From Oscarella lobularis (taxonomy: Eukaryota; Porifera; Homoscleromorpha; Homosclerophorida; Oscarellidae): a stretch of DNA of 64,000 nt. The position numbers and the translations under genes are program-made. Positions 1 to 14,388 of the stretch are shown in pieces. Location: assembly GCF_947507565.1 (NCBI RefSeq), contig NC_089178.1:3472001-3536000 (forward strand). The letters run 5' to 3'. A model generated the notes under the pieces. It searched no databases and was not told the origin of the DNA. It saw only the letters and a program-made list of their open reading frames with translations. The first letter of the stretch is position 1; the number at the start of each line of letters is the position of its first letter.

Positions 1-3000
1 TGATTGGCCACTTTTAAACCGGCGCACTTTTCTTCGACCGCCTCCAAGAAAAATAAATATTAGAGAAGATAAATTAATTATGAAGTAGTGTACCTTGAGC
101 TGGGCCTCGTTTCGACTCTTGATGTCGTCAATAACTTGTTGTTGTTGCTCAAAAGCCATCGCCTAAAGAAAGAAAAAAGTCCATTATATATGACCCAATT
201 CGTATATGTTCTCATTACCTTGTCCTTGAGCTGTATTTCCAGTTCTTCGGCCTTCGCTTTGTGCTTGAGTAGCTGCGCTGCGCGCTGTCGCGATAATTCC
301 TCGGCGCTCTTTCGTTCAGCGTGCAACGCCGCCAATTCGCTTTCCAAACGAGCCAATTTCATTTCCTGCCTAGAATGACTGCCTTCAATGTGAAGATGAT
401 CGTCAAATAAATCGGCAATATAAAGAAAATCCTGACTGAGAGCGTCGAGCTAAAACCGGAGACGGTAAAAAAGAATCCGTCAACGTTGATTCTTTTTCTT
501 TTACCTGCGCTTGTAACTGTTCGGCTGCTCTTACTTTAGGACGCATGTCGTCGACTTCTCGTCGCCAACGAAGCTTCTCCTCGTTCGTCGCATCGACTTC
601 CTATGAATTGTTGCAATGAAAATTCACAATGAATCGTTTTTTGAACCTTTTTCAATTCCTGTACGTCTCTACGAAGTCGTTTCGCTTCCTTAACGGCAGC
701 CGCTTGCGAATCTCTCATAATTTGATTCTCGTCCGCGAAGATTCGGAGCTGCTCTCGCAAAACGTCTTCCATCTTATGACCCATATCCAATTTGGCTCTT
801 TTTTAATAATTAAAGGGGAATAAAGAGGCTCTTATTGTGAATTTCTAACCTTTCTCTTTCTCCTTCCACTTTAATTTGAATCTGCAATTTTTCGTACTCT
901 TTGCTTTGCACTTCTAGTTGATTTCTCTAATAATTAGGAATCGGATTTCATCTCCCTTCGTCTCTTTCTCTTCCTACCAGAGCCCACAGCTCCTCTTCTG
1001 CCTTAGAGGCCTGATGAGATCGTCGTAATAAACTCCGATTCCGCTGATCGTGTTGCTCACGCAAATGCCTCTCGTACATCAATTGGGTGTGAAGCAGAAG
1101 AACTTGACTTTTCAAAATCGCAACCTCGTCAGCTTGAGGAGATTCTGCCCGCAGAAAACTCAGCGTGGGCACTAGTACACTAAACTACGCTCTACCTCCG
1201 AAGTGAGACCAGTCCGTTCCCTCCAAATACGTCATAGGAATGCTGAAGGATGAGTTCACCTGTACAGTCTATGCAAGAAACTGTTTTTACCTGCTACTTT
1301 CTTTTGCGTGCAAAACCCGCCCGAGCTCTAGATGACGATCAAGTAAATGGACAGGTGATAAGCCTTGATGAGCTGGAACTGTCGCTCTTGTCGCTCTTGT
1401 CGCTCTTGTCGCTGTAGTTTCTTTTTCCGACTCGCTGCTGAATTTCGTTTGTGTCTCTTCTCCGACGGCGGCGGCCACTTCGGCCGGAATCGGCAATGCT
1501 GACGGCAGCAAATGCGAAAACGTCCTTATTACGCGTCTGGGCGTCGAAACGTGAAGCGAAAGGAAAGACGAACTCTGATTGGAATTGGAAGACTCGTCGT
1601 CATCGCTACCTTCAACATTTGTCGTCAATTCCGACACTTGTTCGGTCGGTGCGACAACAATCGATGTCCTCATCGTGCCGCCGCCATTCGCCGCCGTTTC
1701 ATCATCGCTCTTTGTCGTAGGCAAATCCGTGTCGCTTTGCCACATGAATGCCGGACGTGCGACGGAACTGAAATCGCTGTAATGTTCGGAGGCGTCGAGC
1801 GAAACGGAACGTTGATGAGCGGCGACGTTGACCGTGTGACGACGTCGCCGACTGTCGCCGCCCAAACTGCTACTACTTTGAACGCCGTGGAAACGATTAT
1901 TTGGGAAACTGCTACTGAAATTCCCGCTCGTTTTGCCACTTTCGAGTTCTTTGTACCAATGCGACGTCGAACTCGACGACACTGTGCCGCCGCCGCCGCC
2001 GGACTCATAACTGCTATTAAATATCGTTTCCTGACTTTCATCGAGGATTTTCGTCGTCGTGGATTTTGTTTGGTTTTCTCTCAGCGACGCCGATCTGCTC
2101 TGTCGACCGCTGCTCGGAAGCGTCGTCGCTGACGACGACGACAAGCTGATCGACGACGCAGACGCAATCGTTCGCAAGGATGACGTCAAAAACAAAGCCG
2201 AATCGGCTTCAGATAAAGACGTAGGGGGACGAGACGAATCGGTGAGGTCGAGTTTTTCGGCGGGACTCAGGAGAGCGGCGGTGTTGTCGCCGCTGGTGGA
2301 ACGACGCCAGTATAAATTTCGAGTTAAGTGCAATGAGGTCTGTTCGGACGACTTTTGTTCTTCTTTGTCTCGGCTCTTATTTTCAGTTGGATCTTGAAAG
2401 ATGTTTGCGGTGCACGTTAGACTGGGATCGAGACAGAGTTTGGAGCATTCTTCTAGAATAGCGGGAGAATCGTATTTTCGCCATCTAGAATAAATTAATG
2501 AATATGAAAATAATTGGTTTCGTGATGTTACCTATAGACGTGCGTCTCCGCTTGCTTGTTTCCTAATACTAGAAAGGGATGGAGGCGTACTGATTCCAAG
2601 TAAGGCTAAAGGAGAAATTCATTCTGTGAATTTTTTCTCTACTCTCTCTTTGAGTTTATACCCTGATCGTTTCGCGAAAGTCAGTCGCTGATTCGTTCTC
2701 CACGTTGCACTGGGTTTGAAGATATTGAATAAAATGATTGGGATACATTGCGTAGAGACGATGAAAGTAGGCATAGACTCCAACGCGCAGATGAAGCACC
2801 AAAACCTCGGAAACATCCCCTAAAACATGCCCCACATGAAAAAAAGAGAGAAACCCCTAAGATACACGTGCCTAAGTAGGTGGAACAGAGCCAGGCGAGA
2901 AGTCTCATAAAGATATCGCATAATTCGCGTAAGTACGGTCCCACGGCGACGGGAATACTCGGTAGAAGAGCGGTCACAGCCAATAAGGCTCCCATTAAGA

Positions 3001-3581
3001 TAGATACATTGTATTCGCTCTATATAATAATTGGCTAGAGAAAATTCTTTGTCCCCGCCCCCGCCCCCTCTCTCACTTTTAAACATCGAAGGATGTTGAT
3101 GAAGAGAGGCGTTTCGACGATTTTATGTAGCCAAGATGGCGGCGGCTGAGTCGAAAAAATTATCGATGACGTCAGAATTTAAATTTAATTAAATTCACCT
3201 CGCGTCGTATCAAGTATCCGATTAGACATAAGGAGAGAAGTCGCGTTTTGACGTTCAAAAAGGCTTCGTTCAATTTATCGAATAATCGCTATGAAGGAGA
3301 TGAAAAAAAATCGTTTCTTTTGCGTACGAATTTACTCCGCTTTGATGCTCGGCAACGCCCGTTAAGAGCTTCGCGGCGTTGATCGAATTCGTTCTCATGT
3401 AATAGTCCCATAGGGTGTTGAAGAGAATTGGCTCGCGAATTGCGCCGAGGCCTTCTCTCGTCAAACTGCGAGCCTCTTCGGCGTGCGCAATGTTGCGACT
3501 GTCTATCGCGGCGACGAGATCGCTTGGCGAGACGCCGCAGACGGCGCTAGGCGGCTCGCGTTCGGCCGCAGGAGCAGCCAT
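1..3581 (-). CDS. TSC1: Hamartin (TSC1), 3' end beyond the left edge
   Basis: Scaffold of the TSC1-TSC2-TBC1D7 complex, which restrains Rheb and mTORC1 at lysosomes. Many short exons. The start is the ATG at 3579-3581, giving MAAPAAEREPP. The N-terminal helical core follows: PILFNTLWDYYMRTNS (3360-3450), KTRLLSLCLIGYLIRRE (3200-3260), WLHKIVETPLF (3090-3145), LPSIPVAVGPYLRELCDIF (2900-2970) and YAYFHRLYAMYPNHFI (2710-2780). Then comes a Ser-rich low-complexity middle (1287-2333) and the coiled coil, which opens with the diagnostic block LLLHTQLMYERHLREQHDQR (1045-1120), close to the same block in human hamartin. The coiled coil continues to the left edge, so the C-terminus is missing. The start lies only 31 bp after the QTRT2 stop. 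Identification rests on several collinear conserved blocks recalled from the family; exon borders were read by eye. Confidence 0.93.
1381..1413 (-). repeat. In-frame 9-bp coding repeat in TSC1
   Basis: Three perfect copies of gtcgctctt plus a partial fourth. On the coding (minus) strand this gives a run of Ala-Thr-Arg triplets in the disordered Ser-rich middle of hamartin. Copy number is likely to vary without breaking the frame. Confidence 0.9.
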
Positions 3582-3612
3582 TGTGTTGCGCAATGCGAAA
3601 GGAGCCCGGATG

Positions 3613-5192
3613 TTACGTATTGATTAAATTCAGTCGAAATCTCTGGTAGTCGTCGTTTTGTATGGCTCGACGAAGATTGTGGAAAAATTTCAGATATTGT
3701 CTCAAGTTGTGTCTAACGACCCAATTTCATATTAATTAATTAATTAATTGAATACTTACCTCATAAGTATGACACTTCCCAACATCTCTTTGACAGTGAG
3801 CAAGTGATGAATGTATGCTAGACTGTAGCCTTCAAACAGCAAAGTCATATTGTCACTGTATCTAAATATAACAGAGTAGCAGTGACGATTGAGAAAACGT
3901 CTGTTGTTTTTTACTGTCTATCTGTCAAGTCCAAAAGTTTTTTCTCTCGACTTTCAGAATTCTGTTCGTTTTGCGGATATAAATTGAGTGCAATTCCTTT
4001 CTCCGTCAATTGGTATGCATATCTGAAGGTCATTGTTATGAAAAGTGTGATTTTTAGGGCTTCATTTTACGAGCTATCAAAAATGTCGACTCCACGTTCG
4101 ACACAGTCTAGAATACATTCTAAAACAAACGTCCTCTTATTCGATTAATAAATCCAGTGGTTTAGTATAACGAACCAATGGAAATTGGCCCTGGAAGAAT
4201 TCTCGGCTTTTCCGCGGGCAAACAAGCGACAGTTTGACCGAGAATATCCAATTGACCTTCAAAACTATTATCAAAATTAAATCCCTCGAGAATAAAACCT
4301 AAAACGACAAATTTCCCATGAAATCTATATAAGAAGAAAAAAACGACAAAACCTCCAACAGGTCTTTTAGCCGTCTCACTAGCCGATCTAAGTCTCTCAG
4401 AAAGAGTTCCAGCTCCTTCTACGCTACCAAAGACCGTACACGTCTCTAAGGGCTACATGTGGTTCCGCGTCAAGGATTCTTTTTTTCATTAAAAGGAATT
4501 TATTTTTTTTGTTTACTTTTCGCTTCTGCTGCTCGATCAGAGTCTCGTCTAAGTATCTCAGGGTTCTATTGACAGACTTTTGCACGCGTTTTAATGATAT
4601 TGATGAATCGTGAACTGTGTCGCATAATGCTTGGAACCAGTCGGGTCGAAATGCCTCAATAACGTCGAGATGACCCAAAATCGTCAACTAAATAATTAGA
4701 ATTTTTTTCACGATCTCACACCATTTTTTTTCACTTTCTGACGTCCACTGACTGTCCAAATAGAGACGGTTTTTTCTTCGTTGTAGCCGATTTTCTGAGG
4801 TTGAATTGGATCTTGGACGAAGCAGAAGCTGGTGAAGTCCTAGAGAAGAGGCTCCCTATGTACGATGTATTCATCGAATATCCCGTACGTACGTTGAGGG
4901 AAGAGAAAGCGTTGATTCCTTTCCCGTACGCTTTCACGACGTCCAATCCAGGATGCTCGTACCTTGAAGAAGAATTTTGCAAACGATCGTCAAATAGAGA
5001 GCCTTTCTACGTCGACGATAGGCTCATTTGGACGAAAGGCGATACGTGTTCGTCTTCCTTCCACAGATCGTGAACCAAATGCGGTACGGCGCCGCATCGC
5101 GTGTAGATCAAGCATCCAGGAGTCGATAATCGAGTCCCGCCGTGCACGACGACGTGACCGACGCGCAAACCGGCGGAAAAAGCGCATTGCAT
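3613..5192 (-). CDS. QTRT2: Queuine tRNA-ribosyltransferase accessory subunit 2
   Basis: Non-catalytic partner of QTRT1 in the eukaryotic tRNA-guanine transglycosylase, which puts queuine into position 34 of GUN-anticodon tRNAs at the outer mitochondrial membrane. The start ATG at 5190-5192 gives MQCAFSAGLRVGHVVVHGG, leading to STPGCLIYTRCGAVPHLVHD. Further exons read FRPDWFQALCDT and ISLKRVQKSVNRTLRYLDET (4560-4650), PAEKPRILPGPISIGSL (4180-4240), CVERGVDIFDSSYAYQLTEK (4000-4110) and AYIHHLLTVKEMLGSV (3780-3830), ending LNLINT and TAA at 3613-3615. The order matches human QTRT2 throughout. Oddity: the Cys-x-Cys-x-x-Cys zinc ligands that normally sit just before AYIHHLL are absent, although the His-His region is kept. 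The gene ends 31 bp before the TSC1 start. Confidence 0.91.
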
Positions 5193-5273
5193 TTTTCGAG
5201 TTAGCGCGCGCTAGCCAACGTCACGCGACAGCGAATCACCTATTACGACTATAAGAAGAATCGTTGTCGAGTT

Positions 5274-6581
5274 CTAACCCTCGGTCCCCCCAACACCAGA
5301 GGCCTCCTCCTTTCCGTCCGGTTCGAGAAGACCCTCATCCTCATCTCCCTTTCCACACGTGTATTAATTAATTAAAATTATTTAATTATTTAAATCATAC
5401 CTCTTCTTCGTACTCTTCTTCGCCCAAGACTTGCTCCTCTTCTTCCTCCTCTTCCTCGTCTTCTTCCTCGTCTAATACATCTTCGACTTCATAGACTTGA
5501 CCGCCCGCCTCGGCGACGGGATCTCGTCCTCTTTGACCCCCATCCGTTCCCTCCTCCTCTTCCGCCTCCTCTTCCTCTTCTTCCTCCTCCTCCTCTAGGT
5601 CATCGTCCTCGTCGTCGCCAATGACAACCACTTCACGCACGTCATCGTCGTCTCCACTTTCCGTCGCATATTCATCTACATCCTCTTCCGGAAATTCAAT
5701 TTGACCCTTTAAATAAATAAATAAATAAATAAATATGTATATAGAATAGGAGTCTTTGTTTGTTTTTTTACTGACCAGATAAAAGTGAAGTGGACTCGCC
5801 CACAAATCGTCTTTAATCGCTTCCGCTATTTGATCCGCCCCCTCATCCTGGACATCCGTGAACCAATGAAAGAAACTCTTTCGCGCGTCTCTCGGCCGTT
5901 TTCGTCCCTTTCCCGGTGCCACGATTTCGGTTAAATTCTAAAGTGGGAAATCGACTAGGTTTGATTCGTTGCTATGGCGACTTACTTTTCCGGGTTTCCA
6001 TCGAATGGGCGTGCTCACTGTAATGGGCTCGCCTTCTTCGTCTAATTTGAACTCTTTTGACAGCGTTTCATTTTCAAAAAAAGGATTAGAAGCAAATTCC
6101 TAAAAAATAAATAGAAAATCTTTTCTTTGACTCCTCCTCCTCCTCCTCCTCCTCACAAAACTAATTTTGTATCCCGATTTGATTTCTTCAAATTCGTGCA
6201 CGTGTACATTTTTCAACCATCGAAACGCTTGTTCGTCTTGATTGCTTATATGATCGGCCAGCACCGAATGATTAAGCATCTAAAAATACTATATTAATTA
6301 ATTGACGTAAGAATAGGCTTTTTTACCGCCGTAAACCAAAATTCGGGTATTTTCGAAATCGCTTCAGATCGTCGAGCAAAGCGAGGCTTCCGTAGGTTGT
6401 TGTACTTGTGTTCGACGCGCAGTATCTCTTCGGACGCTTGATCGTTGAGCTCGTCCAGTTCGTTTTGTATCGACTCGATCAATTCGAGTTGCTCCTCGTG
6501 CCCGTCCTCTTCCGCCTCGTCGCGTTTGACTAGCTTGGGCGGGTGCAGCGGCGTCGCTTTCGACGAGTCGGACGACGACAT
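5274..6581 (-). CDS. SET: SET / I2PP2A, NAP-family histone chaperone
   Basis: Nuclear histone chaperone and PP2A inhibitor; also part of the INHAT complex in vertebrates. The start at 6581 gives [16 protein letters not shown]. The dimerisation helix is [16 protein letters not shown], followed by [20 protein letters not shown]. The NAP fold continues with [19 protein letters not shown] (6190-6240), [17 protein letters not shown] (6040-6090), [20 protein letters not shown] (5820-5890) and [12 protein letters not shown], and ends in a long acidic tail of Glu/Asp (5400-5700). The last exon is either read through to TGA at 5395-5397 or, more likely, spliced at GAG|GTATGA to a short acidic exon ending GGTEG with TAG at 5274-5276. 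The gene shares a 61-bp divergent promoter with GTF3C5. Confidence 0.95.
5711..5734. repeat. (AAAT)n microsatellite in a SET intron
   Basis: About six perfect AAAT units inside the intron that splits the acidic region of SET. A simple repeat with no evident function. Confidence 0.9.
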
Positions 6582-6642
6582 CTTAGAACTGCCGGGGGAG
6601 TGCGCGCGCTAACCTTCAATTCGCCGCGCAAGGATCTCTTAT
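6582..6642. promoter_or_regulatory. Divergent promoter between SET and GTF3C5
   Basis: Only 61 bp separate the two start codons, which point away from each other. Both transcripts must start in this stretch or inside the opposite gene's 5' end. It is GC-rich (a run of alternating G and C near 6600-6610), and no TATA box is evident. Confidence 0.6.
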
Positions 6643-8480
6643 ATGGAAGTCGACTTGAAAAAGGCGCGGCGGAGGTTTTTACGGGTCGAATACCCGGGTG
6701 CGGACTCTTAGATGTTGCTCGCTACTGCACGTCATTATTGGCCCATTTCAGGCTACGCGAATGACGTCAGCAAGGTTTTGGAAACTCTAGGAGGAACAAA
6801 AACCATTGCCGAAGTATTGATCCTATATCGAATAGACACGTTTACAGTCGAAATTTTTCTCCAGACGCTTCGCGACCCTCACAAGAGACCGGAATTGAGA
6901 TTTCGTCCCGGAGACACTGACTGCCAAGTTGCATTCGGTTCTCGACGTCAAACAGCCGACTTGCTTCTCAGAGTTCGCAAAAAGAAGCGAACGGGTCCCG
7001 GATCAGACGACGATAATCTCAAAATTGAACTGGTTGGAATTGTGGACACGGTTTTCACATTTGAAGGTTTTTTCGTTATTTTTTCTGGCGGGCGACTTCC
7101 GTGATGTTTGATCTATTTTTAGCTCCGGCCGATTTTCAATTTATTCCTCCGGGACTCGACGTCGATTCTAAAACGGGAAAGTCTCGGCACAATTTGTCGA
7201 GAACCGGTATTATAGTGAAAATTCATTCTAAATAATTCACTTTTCGAATTTCTCTCTCCTTGAGAACTTATGGGCATCGAGTTTCTCGAAAAGAAAGAAG
7301 AGATTTACATGCCGCCAGCTATGTTTTCCTATACAGATAAACCGCACAAATATGGATTTGATTCCGGCATTTCTTTCCCAGTCAGAAATTCAGTGACGTC
7401 ATTCTCTTTTAATTCATTTTTTAGGATAAATCCGCGGGAAAGAGACTCCGGCCCAAACGGCCAAGCTATGCTATTTTGATTGACTTCAATGGCAATATCC
7501 TTCTCTATATAATAATTATGATTTTATTTTTTTTGAGAAACTTGACCTCAGTATTCAAAAACCCCGTCTGAGTGCAGAGAAATGCCCGGCTCAGCTATAC
7601 CAGAAGACCTTAGAATATGCAAGAAGGTAAATGAAAAAATAAATAAAGAGGCTATGTATACCCAATTGGATACTAGTTGTTTGAAGAAAGACCGATTTGG
7701 AGTAGGGGTGCCGTTAGTCACGTATTGAACTTATCTGATGCTCGAACCAAAGAGTGAGAAATCTCTCTTCTCCCCTCCTTTTCCCTATGGACTTTTCGTA
7801 CATTAGCGTATTATGTCGAACTGCCTATTATTTCTCGTCTGGACCATGGAAGCGATTGTGGGTTCGACTGGGCTACGATCCAAGAAAAAATCCAGAAAGT
7901 CGAAAGTAAGGGGGACTGCATTCATTTTAAAAAAAGCTACATTTTTTGGGGGGGAGGACAGGTATCAGGGAATTGACTATCGAGTTAAAACTCCTTATCA
8001 ACGAGACGCAATCCCATCCGCTACAGGCAGTCTGACACTTACAAGACTTCCACCGTCAGCTGGATTGCACTTTACTTTAAAAATTAAATTCATCTCTTCT
8101 TTTTTTAGTGGGAAACGTGCCGTTCCCGACTATATTTTTGATCCGACGCGTCTTCTTCAACAGAGACAGTTTCGCTATCAAATCTGCGACATTCGTCTCG
8201 AAGAAGTTGAAGGATTGCTAAAGGAATCGGAAATTTCATCTGAATGCACTGTACACTTACACCAAATGTATATTTTCGTTCTATTCTTTCTTTTTCTTAG
8301 GAGAAAGACGGCTGGTTTGGGAGTGGAGGAGTCCTTGAGAAAATTAGACAGGCGATGCGTTGTTCTGTCGATCGCATGATTGAAATTATTGGTAGTGCGT
8401 CGCACGACAAGCCGATCGCTGAAGAAGATAAATCGATATTGTCGGCGGACAATTCGTTCTCGGACGAATCCGATGAATGA
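6643..8480 (+). CDS. GTF3C5: General transcription factor IIIC subunit 5 (TFIIIC63, tau95 homolog)
   Basis: TFIIIC subunit that binds the A-box of tRNA and other Pol III genes. Exon 1 starts at 6643 with MEVDLKKARRRFLRVEYPG and splices at a GTGCGG donor to YANDVSKVLETLGG. Later exons read RDPHKRPELRFRPGD (6870-6915), ADLLLRVRKKKR (6955-6990), KIELVGIVDTVFTFE (7020-7065), EEIYMPPAMFSYTDKPHKYG (7295-7355), LRPKRPSYAILIDFN (7445-7485), LFEERPIWSRGAVSH (7678-7725), GPWKRLWVRLGYDPRKNPES (7840-7900) and KDGWFGSGGVLEKIRQAMR (8305-8365), with TGA at 8478-8480. The WSR and GYDPRKNP blocks and the DGW near the C-terminus are the strongest links to the human protein. The acidic tail is short. Confidence 0.95.
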
Positions 8481-8701
8481 AATAGAAAGCTCTTTTACCT
8501 GTGTGACGTATCCTTTGTGATGTCATCAAGACGGGACTCTGACGCGGCGTCTCACGCAATCGTTCTCGCGAGCGCTTCAACAGAGTCGTCTCGTCGTCGC
8601 AACTTTTTTCTAGTCTCGTGGATCTTTCTAGCAAGGTGCGACTTTGATTAGGACGACCGGGGGCCCCTTTGGGGGAGCACACGTGATTCGAATTTAGAAC
8701 C

Positions 8702-9188
8702 ATGTCTGCGGGTGATCCAGCCAAAGGAGCGAAGATCTTTAAACAGAAATGCGCGCAATGTCATACGACGGAAGCGGTAAGACGAGCGAACGGGTCCCAT
8801 CGCACTGAAATCGAGACGCCGTCTCACCATAGGGAGGCAAACACAAGACGGGACCCAATCTAAACGGGTTATTCGGTCGAAAGACAGGCCAAGCGAAAGG
8901 ATTTACCTACACTCAAGCGAACATAACTAAAGGCGAGAGATATAGGGAATCCCCGTATACGAAAAAGATGACGTAGAAAATTTTCTAGGCATAACCTGGG
9001 GCGAAGATACGCTATTTCAATACCTGGAAAACCCGAAGAAATATATACCGGGCACGAAGATGGTCTTCGCCGGAATCAAGAAGAAAAACGAGCGATTGGG
9101 TGTGATTATCCGGGACTTTTCTAAAATGTGTGACGTCACTATTTCTTTAGATCTCATCTCTTTCCTGAAGGAGGCGACGGCAAAGTGA
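8702..9188 (+). CDS. CYCS: Cytochrome c, somatic type
   Basis: Mobile haem electron carrier between complexes III and IV in the mitochondrial intermembrane space. Four exons (8702-8776, 8833-8932, 8989-9099, 9151-9188) encode 107 residues, the usual animal length. The haem motif CAQCH follows GAKIFKQK near residue 18. The Met ligand lies in [15 protein letters not shown], and the helix at the end is [15 protein letters not shown] is at 9186-9188. The second intron (8933-8988) appears to start with GC and not GT: the frame and conserved sequence ([12 protein letters not shown]) require the join AAAG|GC...AG|GC, and the only nearby GT would break the frame. Convergent with PI4KB, 145 bp away. 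Confidence 0.98.
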
Positions 9189-9333
9189 TCGGGGGGGCCG
9201 GGCGAAGCCACTAAAACGACTGCGTTATTTTTATTTCCAGTCCCCTTCCCGTATGTCACGTGTCTAGTATTCATTTCGTAAATAATATTTGCGTGTGTGC
9301 GTGTCTTATCTCGAATTTTGGCACTTGTAAGGC

Positions 9334-12460
<3,127 letters not shown>

Positions 12461-12534
12461 TTCTTCGCTTCTTTCAGCGGTAAACCATCGCGATTGCGGT
12501 TGGTTGGCTTTTCGTATACGGGACGTTTATCGAT
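12461..12534. promoter_or_regulatory. Divergent promoter between PI4KB and CIAO1
   Basis: A 74-bp gap between two start codons facing away from each other. No TATA box is evident. Confidence 0.55.
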
Positions 12535-14388
12535 CATGTCCGATCTCATTGCGACGTTAGACGGTTCGAATAGCAGTCCGATGCACGTATAGACGACTTC
12601 GGCATGCAGTATTGGTGCTAGGTCACCTGGATCGAGTGTGGAAAGTCGCATGGAATCCGAGCGGGACTTTGCTCGCTTCATGTGGCGGAGACAAAGCAAT
12701 ATCCTTTTCCTTTTCCTCGACGTTTAGAAAAAAAAACGAAGAATCTTTTTTTGGCATTTCTACCTTGAAAACGTTCGTATTTGGGGCCAAGAAGGAGATC
12801 GTTGGGTAGTGAAAAGTCTCCTAGAAGGCCAGCACATGAGAACCGTTCGATCAAGTGAACTTATATAGGAAAAACTAAGATCGGGTATACTACAGTAGAA
12901 CCCTAGTCGCCTGGTCTCCGTGCGGGACAAAATTAGCGTCAGCCAGCTTCGATGCAACGACTTGCATATGGAAAAAAGGCCGAGAAGGCGAGACTCTGTT
13001 AGAGACAGAAAAGACTTCATATCAGCTCCTAAGTTCAGATTTCGAGCTGGCTACAGTTCTCGAGGGGCACGAAAACGAAGTGAAAGCCGTTGCGTGGGCA
13101 TCTTCGGGCTCTCTCCTTGCAACGTGCAGTCGAGACAAGACAGTTTGGATATGGGAAGGTAAATCAAAGAGGAATTAAAAAAACGACTCCTATGCAAACT
13201 TACATGTAGTTTCTGATGACGATGATGAGTATAATTGCGAGGCTGTTCTAACAGATCACAGCCAAGACGTCAAATCCGTCCAATGGCATCCTCAACTTGA
13301 GGTAGGGATTCTTTCTTTTCTTTTTAGTCCCATTCGCTCTTTGCGCTTTTCTTTCGCTTCGTTTTCGGTTCGAGATCGCCTTCGTACGTTGCGTTCATGT
13401 AGAGCAGATATCCGATGCATCCTAGCATTGTTACGGCGCCGACTGCCATTATTCGTTTATTCTGCGCGATAGACGCGATGGAGAGGGGAGAATTGCGCGC
13501 GTACGGTTTGCCGTCGTACTGGTTTGGCGAAAAGTTCGAAATTGGTGACGCGAAAGAAGAGCGTTGTTCTCCCAGCTAGACCTTTCGGTTTCTTGTCTGC
13601 CATTTTATACGGGGTCTAATTGGATGATGTCTCTTTTCAGATACTGGCTTCTTGTAGCTACGACGATACAATAAAGTTGTACAAGGAAGATGATGGCGAC
13701 TGGTGCGTACCGTTGATTTTGGAAAAATGTACGAATTTTGCTTTTTTTCCCAAAGGTACTGTTCCGACAATCTGACTGGACACCAATCCACAGTCTGGTC
13801 TATTCAATTTGACAGCACGGGAAATCGCCTTGGTATCTTCGATTTTCCTAGTTATTTCTCACTTGTTAGCGCATTCTTCTCAGCATCTTGTAGCGACGAT
13901 AAAACGGTCAAAATCTGGCAAACGAAAGAAGGCAAGTTTCCCTAGCATACCCCAAATTTTTTTCGACAGAACTCACTGTAACAGAAGAAAAATCGAAACC
14001 AAAGTGGAAAGAAGTCTGCAACCTGACCGGACATCACGAAAGAACAATCTTTGATATTGACTGGTATAACGGAAACTAAAACATAGGGCTAAGCAATGAG
14101 AAAAAAAGTGTCTAGGTGCCACTTGACGGGGTTAATAGCAACAGCTGCAGCTGACAACAAAATCAGAATATTCAGGGAAGACCCAACATCATCATCATCA
14201 TCATTCAACGTAGAATCGGTCATAGTTAAGGTAAAGGGGCCACCTTCTAGCTTAGTACTGATACTTAGTTAGTTACATATTAGGCGCATAAACGGGACGT
14301 CAATTCGGTGGCGTGGAATCCCAAAGTCGCGGGTCTCCTTGCTTCAGCTTCGGATGACTCTACCGTCAAATTATGGCAAATTCGCTAA
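12535..14388 (+). CDS. CIAO1: Cytosolic iron-sulfur assembly protein CIAO1 (WD40)
   Basis: Seven-bladed WD40 protein of the CIA targeting complex (with CIAO2B and MMS19), which delivers Fe-S clusters to cytosolic and nuclear apoproteins. Exon 1 at 12535 gives [10 protein letters not shown] 46-bp intron (12564-12609) restores the frame to [20 protein letters not shown] and SCGGDKA. WD repeats continue: [20 protein letters not shown] (13055-13110) then [46 protein letters not shown] (13641-13700), [14 protein letters not shown] (13760), [14 protein letters not shown] (13890), [14 protein letters not shown] (14020-14060) and [10 protein letters not shown] with TAA at 14386-14388. The third long intron (13302-13640) contains the antisense SMIM8 gene. 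Confidence 0.96.
13324..13603 (-). CDS. SMIM8: Small integral membrane protein 8, nested in a CIAO1 intron
   Basis: A 73-residue single-pass membrane protein of unknown function. Two exons: 13520-13603 and 13324-13461, with a 58-bp GT-AG intron between them. The start at 13603 gives [19 protein letters not shown] and TNFELFAKP. The second exon gives [20 protein letters not shown], the membrane span, then a basic tail ending AKSEWD and TAA at 13324-13326. The pattern matches human SMIM8: Gly-Leu-x-Gly near the N-terminus, an LFR..N.ELF.KPN motif ahead of the membrane span, and a C-terminal Trp-Asp. The whole gene lies within the 339-bp CIAO1 intron on the other strand, and the splice joins the conserved KPN motif exactly. 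Confidence 0.88.

Noticed and set aside
1512-2132. 206-codon plus-strand open frame across TSC1
   Set aside because: Antisense to the Ser-rich TSC1 exon; Arg-rich composition is what the complement of Ser codons gives. No start context or domain.
13576-13791. 71-codon minus-strand frame over the CIAO1 intron and exon
   Set aside because: Out of frame with the SMIM8 exons and overlaps a CIAO1 coding exon; no homology seen.
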